This document shows positions 1-8,844 of a DNA stretch of 56,098 bases, piece after piece. The notes beneath the pieces were generated by a model. The model did no database searches. It was not told the origin of the DNA and saw only the letters and a list, made by a program, of their open reading frames with translations. Source of the stretch: Neorhizobium sp. JUb45. Its GTDB lineage: Bacteria > Pseudomonadota > Alphaproteobacteria > Rhizobiales > Rhizobiaceae. Location: contig NZ_SLYW01000016.1 of assembly GCF_004343585.1 (NCBI RefSeq), positions 1-56,098 of the forward strand, read 5' to 3'. Position 1 is the first letter of the stretch, and the number at the start of each line of letters is the position of its first letter. A program made the position numbers and the translations under genes.

Positions 1-24
1 TTCACTGAATCTGCTCGTCTTCAT
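1..24 (-). CDS. IS transposase OrfA, N-terminal fragment (cut by window edge)
   Basis: Eight codons read MKTSRFSE on the minus strand, after a GAGGAG site about six bases upstream of the ATG. This beginning is typical of IS3-family (IS407/IS51-like) OrfA helix-turn-helix proteins. The rest lies outside the window, so the family call rests on a short match. An identical start is present at 56075 on the opposite strand. Confidence 0.6.
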
Positions 25-95
25 CAAAATCTCCTCGATCATAAAGCCCGAGAAAATTCTACTTTTGAAGTCCGTTATTCGGAGGGGGGATTACC
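1..95 (-). mobile_element. Left IS end (one arm of a 95-bp terminal inverted repeat of the window)
   Basis: These 95 bases are the exact reverse complement of 56004-56098. They contain the end of an insertion sequence, a leader of about 70 bases with a GAGGAG ribosome binding site, and the first codons of a transposase that runs leftwards out of the window. The shared sequence stops near 95, so the IS end lies at about GGTAATCC read from the inside out. Which of the last bases belong to the IS rather than the host cannot be fixed. The family (IS3-like) is inferred only from the first residues of OrfA. Confidence 0.85.
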
Positions 96-596
96 CAAGA
101 AGGTTTGCGGCTTTCGCCACAAATCGCTCACAAGATAGGTCTGTGGGCATAAGTATCTCCGAGCGCACGAGCTCCATCCCCAGGACGGGGCAGGCAGATC
201 TGCGGGATACGTGGGTGCAAACGAGAATTGCAATCTCGCGAACAGCCGCTACTCCTGCGGCAACCCGCCAACAGTGGCAGCTATCGCGAGCACATGCAAT
301 ATAAGTGTTTATGGATCGTCCAGGCTTGAAGGTCTCTATACAGGATCGACGATATGGTTCGTGATCGCAAAAAACTCGAACTCGCCTAGTCCGACACACT
401 TGAACGCTCTGTTCAAGCCAGTAAGCCAGTGTGAAAGAAGATCCGCGAGGGCTCTCGACATCTGGATTAAAGGGTCAGCCTAGCTTTTGGCCGAGCGGCC
501 CTTCGGGAAAGTGCGGTGAGAGTGTTGCGGAGATGACGCTTTCAAATAAGTTTCTCAATCGAAGGCATACGAGGCGAAGAGGTGAGTTGAAGGCCG
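96..596. other. No supported gene next to the left IS
   Basis: About 500 bases between the IS end and the small membrane-protein gene. Short open frames exist on both strands, but none has a convincing ribosome binding site or a recognisable domain, and frames switch between stops. This may be the eroded remains of a gene interrupted by the IS; I cannot identify it. Confidence 0.4.
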
Positions 597-896
597 ATGA
601 GAACCAAGTCGATGTGCCTCTGGCTGTCAGCACTTGCAATCCCAGTCTTTATCCTTGTTGCCGTGCAGGTCGACAAGCCCTCTTCGCCATCAATAGGCGG
701 TGGAGGCTACGATCTTGGGCCGCTCGTTTATTCCTGGTTGTTGATTATGATCACCGTGCTGTGGTCAGTCTGTACCTTCGTCGCAGCAGTCAACTTCAAA
801 GATCGAGCGTCGTCCAAGCGCGCTTTCATTCTAATGGCTATGGGCATTATCACCTTCACCGTGGTCCTTCTCGTCTATCACGATAATCTCTCGTAG
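597..896 (+). CDS. Small integral membrane protein, function unknown
   Basis: A 99-residue protein with about three predicted membrane segments: roughly residues 7-25, 41-66 and 76-94. A glycine-rich, charged stretch lies between the first two and a basic loop (KDRASSKR) between the last two. The ATG at 597 follows GGTGAG about 11 bases upstream, an acceptable but not strong ribosome binding site. No enzymatic motif is visible. It stands alone: the next gene is on the opposite strand. Codon use and hydrophobic pattern favour this frame over the overlapping frame at 431-886, which has no membrane pattern. Confidence 0.6.
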   Translation: MRTKSMCLWLSALAIPVFILVAVQVDKPSSPSIGGGGYDLGPLVYSWLLIMITVLWSVCTFVAAVNFKDRASSKRAFILMAMGIITFTVVLLVYHDNLS

Positions 897-974
897 GCCA
901 TGCTCGAGATGCGATTCCTGCGAGCCGACGGTAATGCTAAAATGGAGTGTGTAGGTCACTTCTGTCGAATGCGC

Positions 975-1328
975 TTATAAGTTGGAAAGTGCGCGAAGCC
1001 TGGCGATGATGATAGAAAAGTCATAAGGCTTTGCAAAGAACTCTGCCGACGCAGGAAGCGTCAGGTCTGCCGGAGTAAGGCGGCCCGACGACACAATGAT
1101 GCCTGCATCTGGAAAGCGCTCGGCAACGGCATGAGCCAGATCCACTCCAGACAGCGTGCCTGGCATCTGAACGTCGGTGAAGAGAAGATGGACATGGCGA
1201 TTTTCGATGACTGCGAGGGCATCGTCAGCCGTCTCGGCCTCGATGACGTGGAACCCAGCATCTTCAAGCGCGTCGATCACCGTCAGGCGGATCAAGGGTT
1301 CATCTTCAACGACAAGAACGGTTGCCAC
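975..1328 (-). CDS. Single-domain response regulator (CheY-like receiver)
   Basis: A 117-residue stand-alone receiver domain. The acidic pair E8-D9 is in VLVVEDEP, the phosphoacceptor is D52 in LLFTDVQMPG, the conserved Ser is at about 80 (VSSG) and the Lys is K100 (AKPY). There is no output domain, so it would act by protein contact or as a phosphate sink. The GTG at 1328 is chosen because GGAGG lies six to eight bases upstream; an in-frame extension to 1361 has no such site. No histidine kinase gene is adjacent. Receivers of this kind are very common in rhizobia, and the partner cannot be read from the sequence. Confidence 0.85.
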   Translation of the reverse strand: MATVLVVEDEPLIRLTVIDALEDAGFHVIEAETADDALAVIENRHVHLLFTDVQMPGTLSGVDLAHAVAERFPDAGIIVSSGRLTPADLTLPASAEFFAKPYDFSIIIARLRALSNL

Positions 1329-1980
1329 GCGTCGCCTCCAGTATGTTGCATCGCCAAACACCCGACCGTTGCAGTCTGTTCCTTGTCGGCGAAAGTTTGT
1401 CGCCTATTCGCTGATCCTGACAATCTCGCCATCAGCATTATCGCCTCTGCTCCAAGAGCCATTACCGGCAAGGGTCGATGCCGCAATAAAACTGCGGCTA
1501 GTCGAAACATCACGTAAACTCTAAGGTTGTGTGCTTATCCCCAGCCAAACGAACCTCCATATTCATGCGAGTCGTCCACCCTTGAGGACGTCCAGAGGGT
1601 CAAGTCTGAGGAGCCTGAGCTGAGCGGGCTGCTCGGCACACGGACAAAGGCGGGCGTCTTCAGAACCACTGCCGACTGATGGGCCGTCCGATTATTCAAC
1701 AGCTGGATTTGGGAAGGCCTGAGTGCTTTTCATAATCCGCCACGGCCGCGATGACTGGGCGGGCCAACGGTCAAAAAAAAGGGCAAGTAGTTGCCAATAC
1801 TGGACAATTATTCTTAGATATTTTCACTAGAACGGGGTGCGAGAGTTCGTATCCCTTCAAGACCGACGTGGGAACTTGTCACCTTGGGAACTGATAATTG
1901 CAGGGGTTTACCTTACTTGACTAGCTATCGGTAAGATGAAACGCCCTACCCATTCGGGCAAATAGGTGGCATTTTCCAAA
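1329..1980. other. Intergenic stretch of about 650 bases, no gene recognised
   Basis: Contains many stops in all frames, a run of eight A at about 1774 and AT-rich patches near 1800-1830. I see no tRNA fold, no repeat and no credible coding frame. It holds the promoter region of the receiver gene at its left end and the downstream region of the Na/phosphate transporter gene at its right end. Confidence 0.5.
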
Positions 1981-3639
1981 TCAGTGGCTCGTTGAGATCC
2001 TGCTTTGCAGCAGGTCGCCCTGCTGTTCAAGAACGGGATAGGCGGTTGCGGCGACAAGATGGGAGTTGATCTGCTTGAGGTCGCGCAGCAGATCGAGATG
2101 CAGGGAACTGGTTTCGGTTGCCGTGACATCTCCTTGCCGAAGCCTGTCAAAATGGGCTTTTGTGCCTTCGCGTTCCGCTTTCCTGAACGCAATTTTCTCT
2201 TCCACCAGCATGCGGGCCATTCGCCCGTCCTGCGACATGAACAAGGCGGCAGCGATTTGCAGGTTGGTCGCAAGGCGGTCGAAAAGAGCGTTCAATTCGC
2301 TTTTGGAGGTCTTTGAGAATGTCATGCCGCGCCGCAGACGTTTGGCGAGGTGTGGAAGTACATTCTGATCGAGCACGTCACCGGCATGTTCGAGCCCGGT
2401 GGAAAAGATCAGGATTTCTTCGAGCCTACGCTTGTCGGCATCACTGAGTTCGTCGGGATCGATGGAGGTCAGGTAGATCTTCACGGCGGTGTTGAGCCGA
2501 TCGAGCACCGTATCCTGCTTGCGCAGAACTGACAGCGCCCGGCGATCGTTGGTCGAGAGTGACGCTTTGGTGCCCGCCAGCATTTCATCCAGAATATCGA
2601 CGATCCGCAGGACCTCACGGGCTGCTGCCTGTAGCGCAACGATCGGTGTCTCCTTGGCCGAGGGATCGAGATAACGGGGCTGGCCTGGGTCGCTTTCGTC
2701 GATGCGTTGCGGCATGAACCGGACAAGAGCATTTGCGAATGGCGTCAGGAAGGGCATGAACAATGCCGCCACCACAAGGTTGAACACTGTATGGAAATTG
2801 GCCACCACGCGGCCGTCGTTGCTTCCAGAGGAGGTCATTAGGGTGGTGATCTGCTCGAGGAAGAGGAAAGCCAGCGCAACGCCGATGACGCGAGTGAGAA
2901 GGTTGCCGATCGGAAGCCGTCGCGCTGATAGATCGGCCCCTGACTGGCCCTCGACAACGGGATTGATGGCCGTTCCGAGATTGGCGCCCAGCGTCAGCGC
3001 ACAGGCCTGATAGGGATCAAGAAGGCCCTGGCTTGCCAGAGACATGATCAGCAGCACCACTGCGACGCTGGAATGCGCTGCCCATGTCAACACTGCTGCC
3101 AGCAGGAGGCTGAGAAGGGGAGCCTTCGAAATTGCGTGGAGAATGGTCTCGAAGGCGGGTGTATGGGCATATTGCTCCAGCACATCGAGCAATTGATGCA
3201 GCGCCAGCAGCATGAAGCCGATACCGATGAACACGCGGCCAAGATCATGAACCTGCGGGTTCTGCACCTGCCGGAACATCAGGACGCCGATCAGGATGAG
3301 AGCCGGTGAAACTGCTGCGACATTGAAGGATAGCACCTGCACGATCAGCGTGCTACCGACATTGGCTCCCAGCATGACCGCCAACGCCGGCACCAGATCC
3401 ACTAGCCCGCCGGCCGTAAAGCCCGTTGCCATAAGGCCCGTCGCCGTGCTGCTTTGCAGAACTGCCGTGACACCCATGCCGGCCAGAAAGGCTTTCAAGC
3501 GGTTGCTCAGCGCATGACCCAGAAACGAACGCAGGCTGGGTCCGAAGGCGCGCTGGATGCCAGTCTGCACCATGCGCGTCCCCCACAGAAGGAGCGCGAT
3601 ATGGCCGGCCAATGCGATCAGGGCTATGATGACGGACAT
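1981..3639 (-). CDS. Na+/phosphate cotransporter family protein (NptA/YjbB type)
   Basis: A 552-residue inner-membrane protein. The N-terminal half carries the two inverted Na/Pi-cotransporter repeats: the first contains the QSSTATGLMATGF signature and GANVGSTL, the second contains SSVAVVLLIMSLA and GANLGTAINP. The C-terminal third (from about residue 340) is soluble and helical and resembles the PhoU-like domain found in this family. It probably moves inorganic phosphate with sodium. The ATG at 3639 starts a typical hydrophobic N-terminus; an ATG at 3672 would add eleven residues, and neither has a strong ribosome binding site. It is separated by about 100 bases from ugpC, which fits a phosphate-acquisition neighbourhood, but I see no clear Pho box. 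Confidence 0.85.
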   Translation of the reverse strand: MSVIIALIALAGHIALLLWGTRMVQTGIQRAFGPSLRSFLGHALSNRLKAFLAGMGVTAVLQSSTATGLMATGFTAGGLVDLVPALAVMLGANVGSTLIVQVLSFNVAAVSPALILIGVLMFRQVQNPQVHDLGRVFIGIGFMLLALHQLLDVLEQYAHTPAFETILHAISKAPLLSLLLAAVLTWAAHSSVAVVLLIMSLASQGLLDPYQACALTLGANLGTAINPVVEGQSGADLSARRLPIGNLLTRVIGVALAFLFLEQITTLMTSSGSNDGRVVANFHTVFNLVVAALFMPFLTPFANALVRFMPQRIDESDPGQPRYLDPSAKETPIVALQAAAREVLRIVDILDEMLAGTKASLSTNDRRALSVLRKQDTVLDRLNTAVKIYLTSIDPDELSDADKRRLEEILIFSTGLEHAGDVLDQNVLPHLAKRLRRGMTFSKTSKSELNALFDRLATNLQIAAALFMSQDGRMARMLVEEKIAFRKAEREGTKAHFDRLRQGDVTATETSSLHLDLLRDLKQINSHLVAATAYPVLEQQGDLLQSRISTSH

Positions 3640-3742
3640 GGATATTCCAGTCGAAAGCAATCGAATTTTCATTAGCCGTCTAATAATATTCAGGCTGTTG
3701 CGGTAATCAAGTGTCGGCAGGAAATGCTGCGCGATGATGCCG

Positions 3743-4789
3743 TCACGGGTTCCGCGGCTCCACGCGACGGCCTTCGGCGTCGAACAGGTGAAAACGATCC
3801 GGTGAGGCGGTCAGCGACAGTGTCTCACCGATCGCGATGACAGAGCGGCCGGGCACGCGGAACACGATCGCGCTGCCATCTTCCGTTAGGCCATGGACAT
3901 AACTTTCCGCACCAACCAGCTCGACCGCCATCACCTGTACCTGCGTGCGAAAACCATCGTCCACAGCGGGATCCGCGATCAGGAGGTCCTCCGGGCGGAT
4001 GCCGACAGTGGCCACATTGGCGGGCCAGTTCACGCCGCTACCCTGTTTGCCGGCCAGCGGCATCAGGTTCATCGATGGCGACCCAATGAAGGTGGCAACG
4101 AATGTGGTGGCCGGTTTTTCATAAAGCTCGATCGGTGTGCCGACCTGCTCGATGCGCCCTGCATTGAGCACCACCAGCCGGTCGGCAAGTGTCATCGCCT
4201 CCATCTGGTCATGGGTGACGTATATCGAGGTGGTAGCGAGCGAACGCTGAAGCCTGCGGATTTCGACGCGCATCTGCACGCGCAGCTTGGCGTCGAGATT
4301 GGAGAGCGGTTCATCGAACAGGAAGGCTGCCGGCTTGCGCACGATCGCACGGCCCATGGCGACACGCTGTCGCTGGCCGCCGGAAAGCTGTCGCGGCTTG
4401 CGGTCAAGAAACGGCTCGATTTCCAGCGCGCGGGCTGCCTCGGTAATGCGCCGGTCGATTTCGTCTTTCGGCGTATTGCGGTTCTTCAGGCCGTAAGCGA
4501 GGTTCTGGCGCACCGACATATGTGGGTAAAGCGCATAATTCTGGAACACCATGGCAATGTCGCGTTCCGACGGTTCAAGATCATTGACCCGGCGTCCGGC
4601 AATCGTCACGTCGCCGCCGGTAATGCTTTCCAGTCCGGCCACCATGCGCAGAAGCGTGGATTTTCCGCAGCCGGACGGGCCGACGAGCACGATCATCTCG
4701 CCATCCTTGATGTCGAGCGATACGCCCTTGATGGCCTCGATATTCGCACCATAGGTCTTGCGGACGTCCTTGAGTTCAATCGTAGCCAT
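3743..4789 (-). CDS. ugpC: sn-glycerol-3-phosphate ABC transporter, ATP-binding protein
   Basis: A 348-residue ATPase that energises import of sn-glycerol-3-phosphate and related glycerophosphodiesters. Walker A GPSGCGKST is at residues 37-45, followed by the Q-loop (VFQNYALYPHM), the signature LSGGQRQR, Walker B FLFDEPLSNLD and the switch His in THDQ. The C-terminal 100 residues form the TOBE/regulatory domain of the MalK/UgpC class (VGIRPEDL). The ATG at 4789 is chosen because homology begins at MATIELKDV; a longer open frame upstream is only the shadow of ugpE. The start overlaps the ugpE stop (TAATG), so translation is probably coupled. It is the last gene of the ugpBAEC block. Confidence 0.93.
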   Translation of the reverse strand: MATIELKDVRKTYGANIEAIKGVSLDIKDGEMIVLVGPSGCGKSTLLRMVAGLESITGGDVTIAGRRVNDLEPSERDIAMVFQNYALYPHMSVRQNLAYGLKNRNTPKDEIDRRITEAARALEIEPFLDRKPRQLSGGQRQRVAMGRAIVRKPAAFLFDEPLSNLDAKLRVQMRVEIRRLQRSLATTSIYVTHDQMEAMTLADRLVVLNAGRIEQVGTPIELYEKPATTFVATFIGSPSMNLMPLAGKQGSGVNWPANVATVGIRPEDLLIADPAVDDGFRTQVQVMAVELVGAESYVHGLTEDGSAIVFRVPGRSVIAIGETLSLTASPDRFHLFDAEGRRVEPRNP

Positions 4790-5637
4790 TACTTTTCGGT
4801 CTCCACCAAACCTTTGACGAACCAGCGCTGCATCAGCACCACGACGATGACGGGAGGGATGATTGCCAGGATCGCCGTCACCATCACGTAGTTCCACGGC
4901 GTCGAGGCATCTGCGAAATCCACCATGCGGCGCAGGCCGATGATGATCGTGTTCATCTCTGCCCTGTCGGTGACGAGCAGCGGCCAGAGATATTGCGTCC
5001 ATCCGTAGATGAAGAGGATAACGAACAGCGCCGCGATATTGGTCATTGATAGCGGCAGAAGGATATCCTTCATGAAGCGGAACGGCCCGGCATTGTCGAT
5101 GCGCGCCGCCTCCAGCATCTCGCCCGGAATGGTGAGGAAAAACTGCCGGAACAGGAAGGTGGCTGTCGCCGAAGCCATCAGCGGCAGGGTGAGACCGGCA
5201 TAGGTGTTGAGCAGGCCGAGATCGACGATCACTTTGTAGGTCGGCAGGATACGAACCTCCACCGGCAGCATGAGCGTGATGAAGATCATCCAGAAAAAGC
5301 CCATGCGAAAAGGAAAGCGGAAGAATACGATGGCGAAGGCCGACAGGAACGAGATGACGATCTTGCCGATGGCAATGGCGATCGCGACGACAAAGCTGTT
5401 GAACAGCAGCCGTTCGAGGCTGACGCCGACGACGCGTTCGACGCCGCCGGAAATGGATTCCGTATAATTCTCCACCATATGCCCGCCCGGCAGAAGCGAA
5501 AGTGGTGGACGAACGATTGCGCCGGCCGGCGCCGTCGAGGCGATGAAGGTGTAATAGATCGGGAAGGCGACGATTATGATGCCGAGGATCAGCATCAGAT
5601 GCGCCATCAGGCTTGCTACGGGTCTGTTTTCGATCAT
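4789..5637 (-). CDS. ugpE: sn-glycerol-3-phosphate ABC transporter permease UgpE
   Basis: A 282-residue inner-membrane permease of the MalG/UgpE class with six predicted membrane spans. The cytoplasmic EAA loop is at FLTIPGEMLEAARIDNAG, where it docks on the ATPase. The C-terminal WTQYLWPLLVT segment and the closing GLVETEK are typical of UgpE, and the length matches the family (about 280). It lies nine bases after ugpA and overlaps ugpC by one base, so it is in the same transcript. It pairs with UgpA to form the membrane channel. Confidence 0.93.
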   Translation of the reverse strand: MIENRPVASLMAHLMLILGIIIVAFPIYYTFIASTAPAGAIVRPPLSLLPGGHMVENYTESISGGVERVVGVSLERLLFNSFVVAIAIAIGKIVISFLSAFAIVFFRFPFRMGFFWMIFITLMLPVEVRILPTYKVIVDLGLLNTYAGLTLPLMASATATFLFRQFFLTIPGEMLEAARIDNAGPFRFMKDILLPLSMTNIAALFVILFIYGWTQYLWPLLVTDRAEMNTIIIGLRRMVDFADASTPWNYVMVTAILAIIPPVIVVVLMQRWFVKGLVETEK

Positions 5638-5646
5638 CTTTTCACC

Positions 5647-6528
5647 TCACGCATAATGCACGCGCCGCTCGACGAAGCGGAACTGGAAGGCGGTCAGCGC
5701 AATCACGATGACCATCAGGATGACCGACTGTGCGGCCGACGAGCCGAGATTGAGGTTCACAAAACCGTCGTTATAGACCTTGTAGACCAGCGTTTCGGTG
5801 GCCTTGGCCGGTCCGCCGCCGGTGACGGAATGGATGATGCCGAAGGTGTCGAAAAAGGCGTAGACGGTGTTGACGACCAGCAGGAAGAAGGTGGTCGGTG
5901 CGAGAAGCGGAAAGACGATTGTCCAGAATCGCCGTGCGCCGCGCGCACCATCGATTGCAGCGGCTTCCAGCAGCGATTTCGGGATGGCCTGCAGACCCGC
6001 CACGAAGAACAGAAAATTGTAGCTGATCTGTTTCCATGCGGCGGCCACCACGACCAGCGCCATGGCCTGATCACCGTTCAGCAGCGGATCCCAGGCGACG
6101 CCGTTGCGGCGCAGAATATAGGCGAACGTGCCCATGGCGGGGTTGAACATGAACAGCCACAACATGCCGGCCACGGCGGGCGCCACCGCGTAGGGGATGA
6201 TCATCATCGTGCGGTAAAAACCTTTGCCGCGCACGACGAGATCGGCAGCCGTCGCCAAAAGCAAGGCGATGCCCATCGAGAGAAGAGCGGTTGCCACGCT
6301 GAACACGACAGTGACGCGCAGCGCATGCAGATAGTTCGGGTCCGACAGGATCGCCGAAAAATTGGCAAACCCGACAAAGGCGCTCTGCAGCCCAAAGGGG
6401 TCTTCCCGCATGGCAGACTGGTAAAGCGCCTGGCTTGCCGGCCAGAAGAAGAACACGATGGTCAGCACGATCTGCGGTGCGACCAGAAAATAGGGAAGGA
6501 TCTTGTTCGGAAAGACGACGCTCTGCAC
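5647..6528 (-). CDS. ugpA: sn-glycerol-3-phosphate ABC transporter permease UgpA
   Basis: A 293-residue permease of the MalF/UgpA class, close to the usual family length (about 295). It begins with VVFPNKILPYFLVAPQ and has six predicted spans. The EAA loop is SLLEAAAIDGARGARRFW, and SVTGGGPAKATETLVY precedes the last span. I chose the GTG at 6528 because GAGGAGG lies about eight bases upstream and the family start aligns there; earlier in-frame ATGs lack such a site and fall in the hairpin between ugpB and ugpA. It sits 67 bases after ugpB, with a strong hairpin between them. Confidence 0.92.
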   Translation of the reverse strand: MQSVVFPNKILPYFLVAPQIVLTIVFFFWPASQALYQSAMREDPFGLQSAFVGFANFSAILSDPNYLHALRVTVVFSVATALLSMGIALLLATAADLVVRGKGFYRTMMIIPYAVAPAVAGMLWLFMFNPAMGTFAYILRRNGVAWDPLLNGDQAMALVVVAAAWKQISYNFLFFVAGLQAIPKSLLEAAAIDGARGARRFWTIVFPLLAPTTFFLLVVNTVYAFFDTFGIIHSVTGGGPAKATETLVYKVYNDGFVNLNLGSSAAQSVILMVIVIALTAFQFRFVERRVHYA

Positions 6529-6553
6529 CGGCAACCTCCTCGATATCGGGATA

Positions 6554-6584
6554 GCCGTCCGCATGGTTTTTACATGCGGACGGC
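6554..6584 (-). promoter_or_regulatory. Hairpin between ugpB and ugpA
   Basis: A perfect 12-bp inverted repeat, GCCGTCCGCATG at 6554-6565 and its complement at 6573-6584, with a seven-base loop and no T-run after it. It sits just after the ugpB stop. In binding-protein operons such structures usually protect the 5' mRNA or reduce read-through, keeping binding protein in excess over permease. The role here is inferred from position. Confidence 0.7.
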
Positions 6585-6595
6585 GTATATGGATG

Positions 6596-7900
6596 TTATT
6601 TGCCGATCGCCTGCTGGATCGCCGCATTGCCGCGTTCGACGGCCTTGTCGAGCGCTGCCCTGGCATCCTGTTTGCCGGCCAGCATTGACTCGAATTCCTC
6701 GTTCATGATGTCGCGCACCTGCGGCAGGTTGACGAGGCGCACACCCTTGGAGTTTTCGGTCGGTGGCTTGCCCATCATCTGCAGAAGCGGCGTCTCGCGG
6801 CCGGGGTTCTTGTCGTAGAAGCCGGATTTCTTGGTGTCTTCATAAGCGGCCATTGTCACCGGCATGTAGCCGGACACCTGATGCAGGCGGGCCTGGATCT
6901 TGGTCTGCGACAGGAAGTTGAAGAAGGTGGCGACACCCTTGTATTCCGCATCGCTTTTGCCCGCGAACACCCACAGGCTTGCGCCGCCCGGAATGGTGTT
7001 CTGCGGCCGACCTTCGCCCTCATAATAAGGTAGCTGGCCGATCCCGTATTTCATGCCGGATTTGATGATGTCGCCAAGCCCGCCGGAGGATTCCGTCAGG
7101 ATGCCGCATTCACCGGATGTGAACAGCTGCTTTGCTTCCGAGGTTCTGCCGCCATAGCGGAACGTGCCGTCCTTGGCGAGATCGGCGATCGACTGGAAAT
7201 GTTTGACGAAGGGTTCGGCATTGAAGGCCAGCTTGACGTCGGTGCCGCCGAGGCCGTTTTCGTGGCTCGCATAGGAGAGATTGTTCCAGGCGGCAAGATT
7301 TTCGGTCTGGATCCAGGTCAGCCATGTCGAGGTGAAGCCGCAGTTCGCGGCCCCGCTGGACTTGATCTTTTTGGCGGCTTCAAACACTTCCGGCCATGTC
7401 TTCGGCGGCGCATCTGCGTTCAGCCCTGCCTTCGCAAACACATCCTTGTTGTAATAGAGGATCGGCGAGGACGAGTTGTAGGGGAAGGACAACATCGTGC
7501 CGTCCGGTTTCGAATAATAGGCGACGATACCCGGCAGGTATTGCGCCTTGTCGAATTTGAAGCCGCCCTTTTCCAGAACGTCGGCGACCGGCACGATAGC
7601 GCCTTGCGCGCCCATCATCACGCCGCTGCCGGCATCGAAAACCTGCATGATCGCCGGTGGCTGTTTGGCGCGGAAGGCGGCGATGCCAGCATTCAACGTT
7701 TCCGGATAGGTGCCCTTGAAGACCGGAACGATCTTGTAATCGGACTGGCCCTCGTTGAATTCCTTGGCAAGCTGGTCGATCACCTCGTTATTGGCGCCGG
7801 TCATGGCGTGCCACCAGGAAATTTCCGTGGCGGCCAATGCGCTGGATGCCATCAGAGCCAAGGCTGCGGTTGTCAGAACTGATGTCAGAACAGTCTTCAT
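6596..7900 (-). CDS. ugpB: sn-glycerol-3-phosphate ABC transporter, periplasmic binding protein
   Basis: A 434-residue solute-binding protein with a Sec signal peptide (MKTVLTSVLTTAALALMASSALA, cleavage near residue 23). The mature part begins TEISWWHAMTGANNEVIDQLAKEFN, the hallmark UgpB start. Further UgpB features are the GTYPETLNAG stretch, PYNSSSPILYYN and the C-terminal NEEFESMLAG region. It binds sn-glycerol-3-phosphate (and glycerophosphocholine in E. coli) in the periplasm and delivers it to UgpAE. The ATG at 7900 has GGAGG about nine bases upstream. It is first of the four ugp genes but lies only 91 bases after the phosphatase gene on the same strand, with a hairpin in the gap, so it may have its own promoter, receive read-through, or both. 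Confidence 0.93.
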   Translation of the reverse strand: MKTVLTSVLTTAALALMASSALAATEISWWHAMTGANNEVIDQLAKEFNEGQSDYKIVPVFKGTYPETLNAGIAAFRAKQPPAIMQVFDAGSGVMMGAQGAIVPVADVLEKGGFKFDKAQYLPGIVAYYSKPDGTMLSFPYNSSSPILYYNKDVFAKAGLNADAPPKTWPEVFEAAKKIKSSGAANCGFTSTWLTWIQTENLAAWNNLSYASHENGLGGTDVKLAFNAEPFVKHFQSIADLAKDGTFRYGGRTSEAKQLFTSGECGILTESSGGLGDIIKSGMKYGIGQLPYYEGEGRPQNTIPGGASLWVFAGKSDAEYKGVATFFNFLSQTKIQARLHQVSGYMPVTMAAYEDTKKSGFYDKNPGRETPLLQMMGKPPTENSKGVRLVNLPQVRDIMNEEFESMLAGKQDARAALDKAVERGNAAIQQAIGK

Positions 7901-7955
7901 GGTCGTATTCCTCCCTTTCCATGAATAGGCCTGCCGCCCTATCCGGCGGTATTGT

Positions 7956-7977
7956 CTGAGGCCCTCCTCGGCCTCAG
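7956..7977 (-). promoter_or_regulatory. Hairpin between the phosphatase gene and ugpB
   Basis: An 8-bp perfect stem, CTGAGGCC with its complement, around a six-base loop, fifteen bases after the phosphatase stop and 55 bases before the ugpB start. There is no T-run. It could be a weak terminator or a processing/attenuation structure separating the Afu-type genes from ugpBAEC. Confidence 0.55.
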
Positions 7978-7991
7978 CATGTCCTTCGCAG

Positions 7992-8813
7992 CTACGCGGC
8001 GGCGACACCTTCCTTGTCGATACCGGAAATACGCAGCAGGTCTTCGATTGCGCCCGGACCGGCGGCGAGAACAGGTGCCCCCTTGGTCAGATGATCTCCT
8101 TCGCTGGGGAAAGGCAGAAACCAGCCTCCCGCTTCACGCACGAGGCAATAACCGCCAAGGCAATCCCAGGCATGCATGTATGGCTCGAAATAACCGACGA
8201 GGCGGCCTGCTGCGACATAGGCCAGCATCAGCGCACCGGAGCCCAGCCGGACGAAATTGCCACCGCTCGCCAGTAGATCCTCGACGATCTTCCCAACCGA
8301 TTCCGGCGTCACATGATGATTGGCGCCGATACCGGTCACGGCATTGCGGATGGTTTTGGTCGTGCCAAGTTCAAGAAGCTTGCCATTCAGAGTGGCGCCT
8401 TGGCCCAGCGCGCTCGAATAAAGTTCGTCGTGGCACGGCACATGGATCACGCCGACGACCGGCTCGCCCTTGTGCAGCACGGCAATCGAAACGCACCAGT
8501 TCGGCATGCCATGCACGAAAGGGCTGGTGCCGTCGATCGGATCGACCACCCAGGTGTAGCCGCTATTGCCGCCGGTCAGGCCGTATTCCTCTCCGAGAAA
8601 ACCATCCGCGCCAAAGGCATCACCCGTGCAGTTGCGGATCAGTTCCTCGACTTCGCGATCGGCGATCGAAACGACGTCCTGTGGATCGCCCTTGCTCTCG
8701 ATCACCAGTGTGTCGCGGCGATTGAAGTAGCCGAGCGCAAGCTTGCCGGCTTCGACGGCGACGCGTTCGGCCAGCTTCCGGCGTTTTCTGATTTCGTCCT
8801 CTTGTGCTGCCAT
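7992..8813 (-). CDS. Inositol-monophosphatase-family phosphatase
   Basis: A 273-residue Mg2+-dependent phosphatase of the IMPase fold. Metal-binding motifs are visible in order: DVVSIADREVEE, GEEYG, VVDPIDGTSPFVHGMPNWCVSIA, and the C-terminal HAWDCLGGYCLVREAGG. Family members dephosphorylate inositol phosphates, histidinol phosphate, sugar phosphates or nucleotide bisphosphates; the sequence alone does not decide between them. The ATG at 8813 has AGGA nine bases upstream; a TTG two codons earlier is too close to that site. It lies 31 bases after the importer ATPase gene on the same strand, so I infer that it acts on the phosphorylated compound brought in by that transporter. Confidence 0.85.
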   Translation of the reverse strand: MAAQEDEIRKRRKLAERVAVEAGKLALGYFNRRDTLVIESKGDPQDVVSIADREVEELIRNCTGDAFGADGFLGEEYGLTGGNSGYTWVVDPIDGTSPFVHGMPNWCVSIAVLHKGEPVVGVIHVPCHDELYSSALGQGATLNGKLLELGTTKTIRNAVTGIGANHHVTPESVGKIVEDLLASGGNFVRLGSGALMLAYVAAGRLVGYFEPYMHAWDCLGGYCLVREAGGWFLPFPSEGDHLTKGAPVLAAGPGAIEDLLRISGIDKEGVAAA

Positions 8814-8844
8814 GGGCAAATATCCTTCGATCTGTGCAGGCGCA

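Noticed and set aside
91..483. Open frames on both strands next to the left IS
   Set aside because: No ribosome binding site, no recognisable domain and frame breaks in each reading. They may contain eroded coding sequence but cannot be supported as genes.
1800..1900. A tRNA-like end (GTTCGTATCCC) near 1855
   Set aside because: No cloverleaf can be built around it, and the 5' half is absent.
5479..6708. A 409-codon plus-strand open frame across ugpE, ugpA and the end of ugpB
   Set aside because: Same reason: a shadow of membrane-protein genes, rich in Asp/His/Gln/Arg and without domains.
3639..7992. Pho boxes before the Na/phosphate transporter and ugpB
   Set aside because: I looked for paired CTGTCAT repeats in the control regions and saw only single, degenerate matches.
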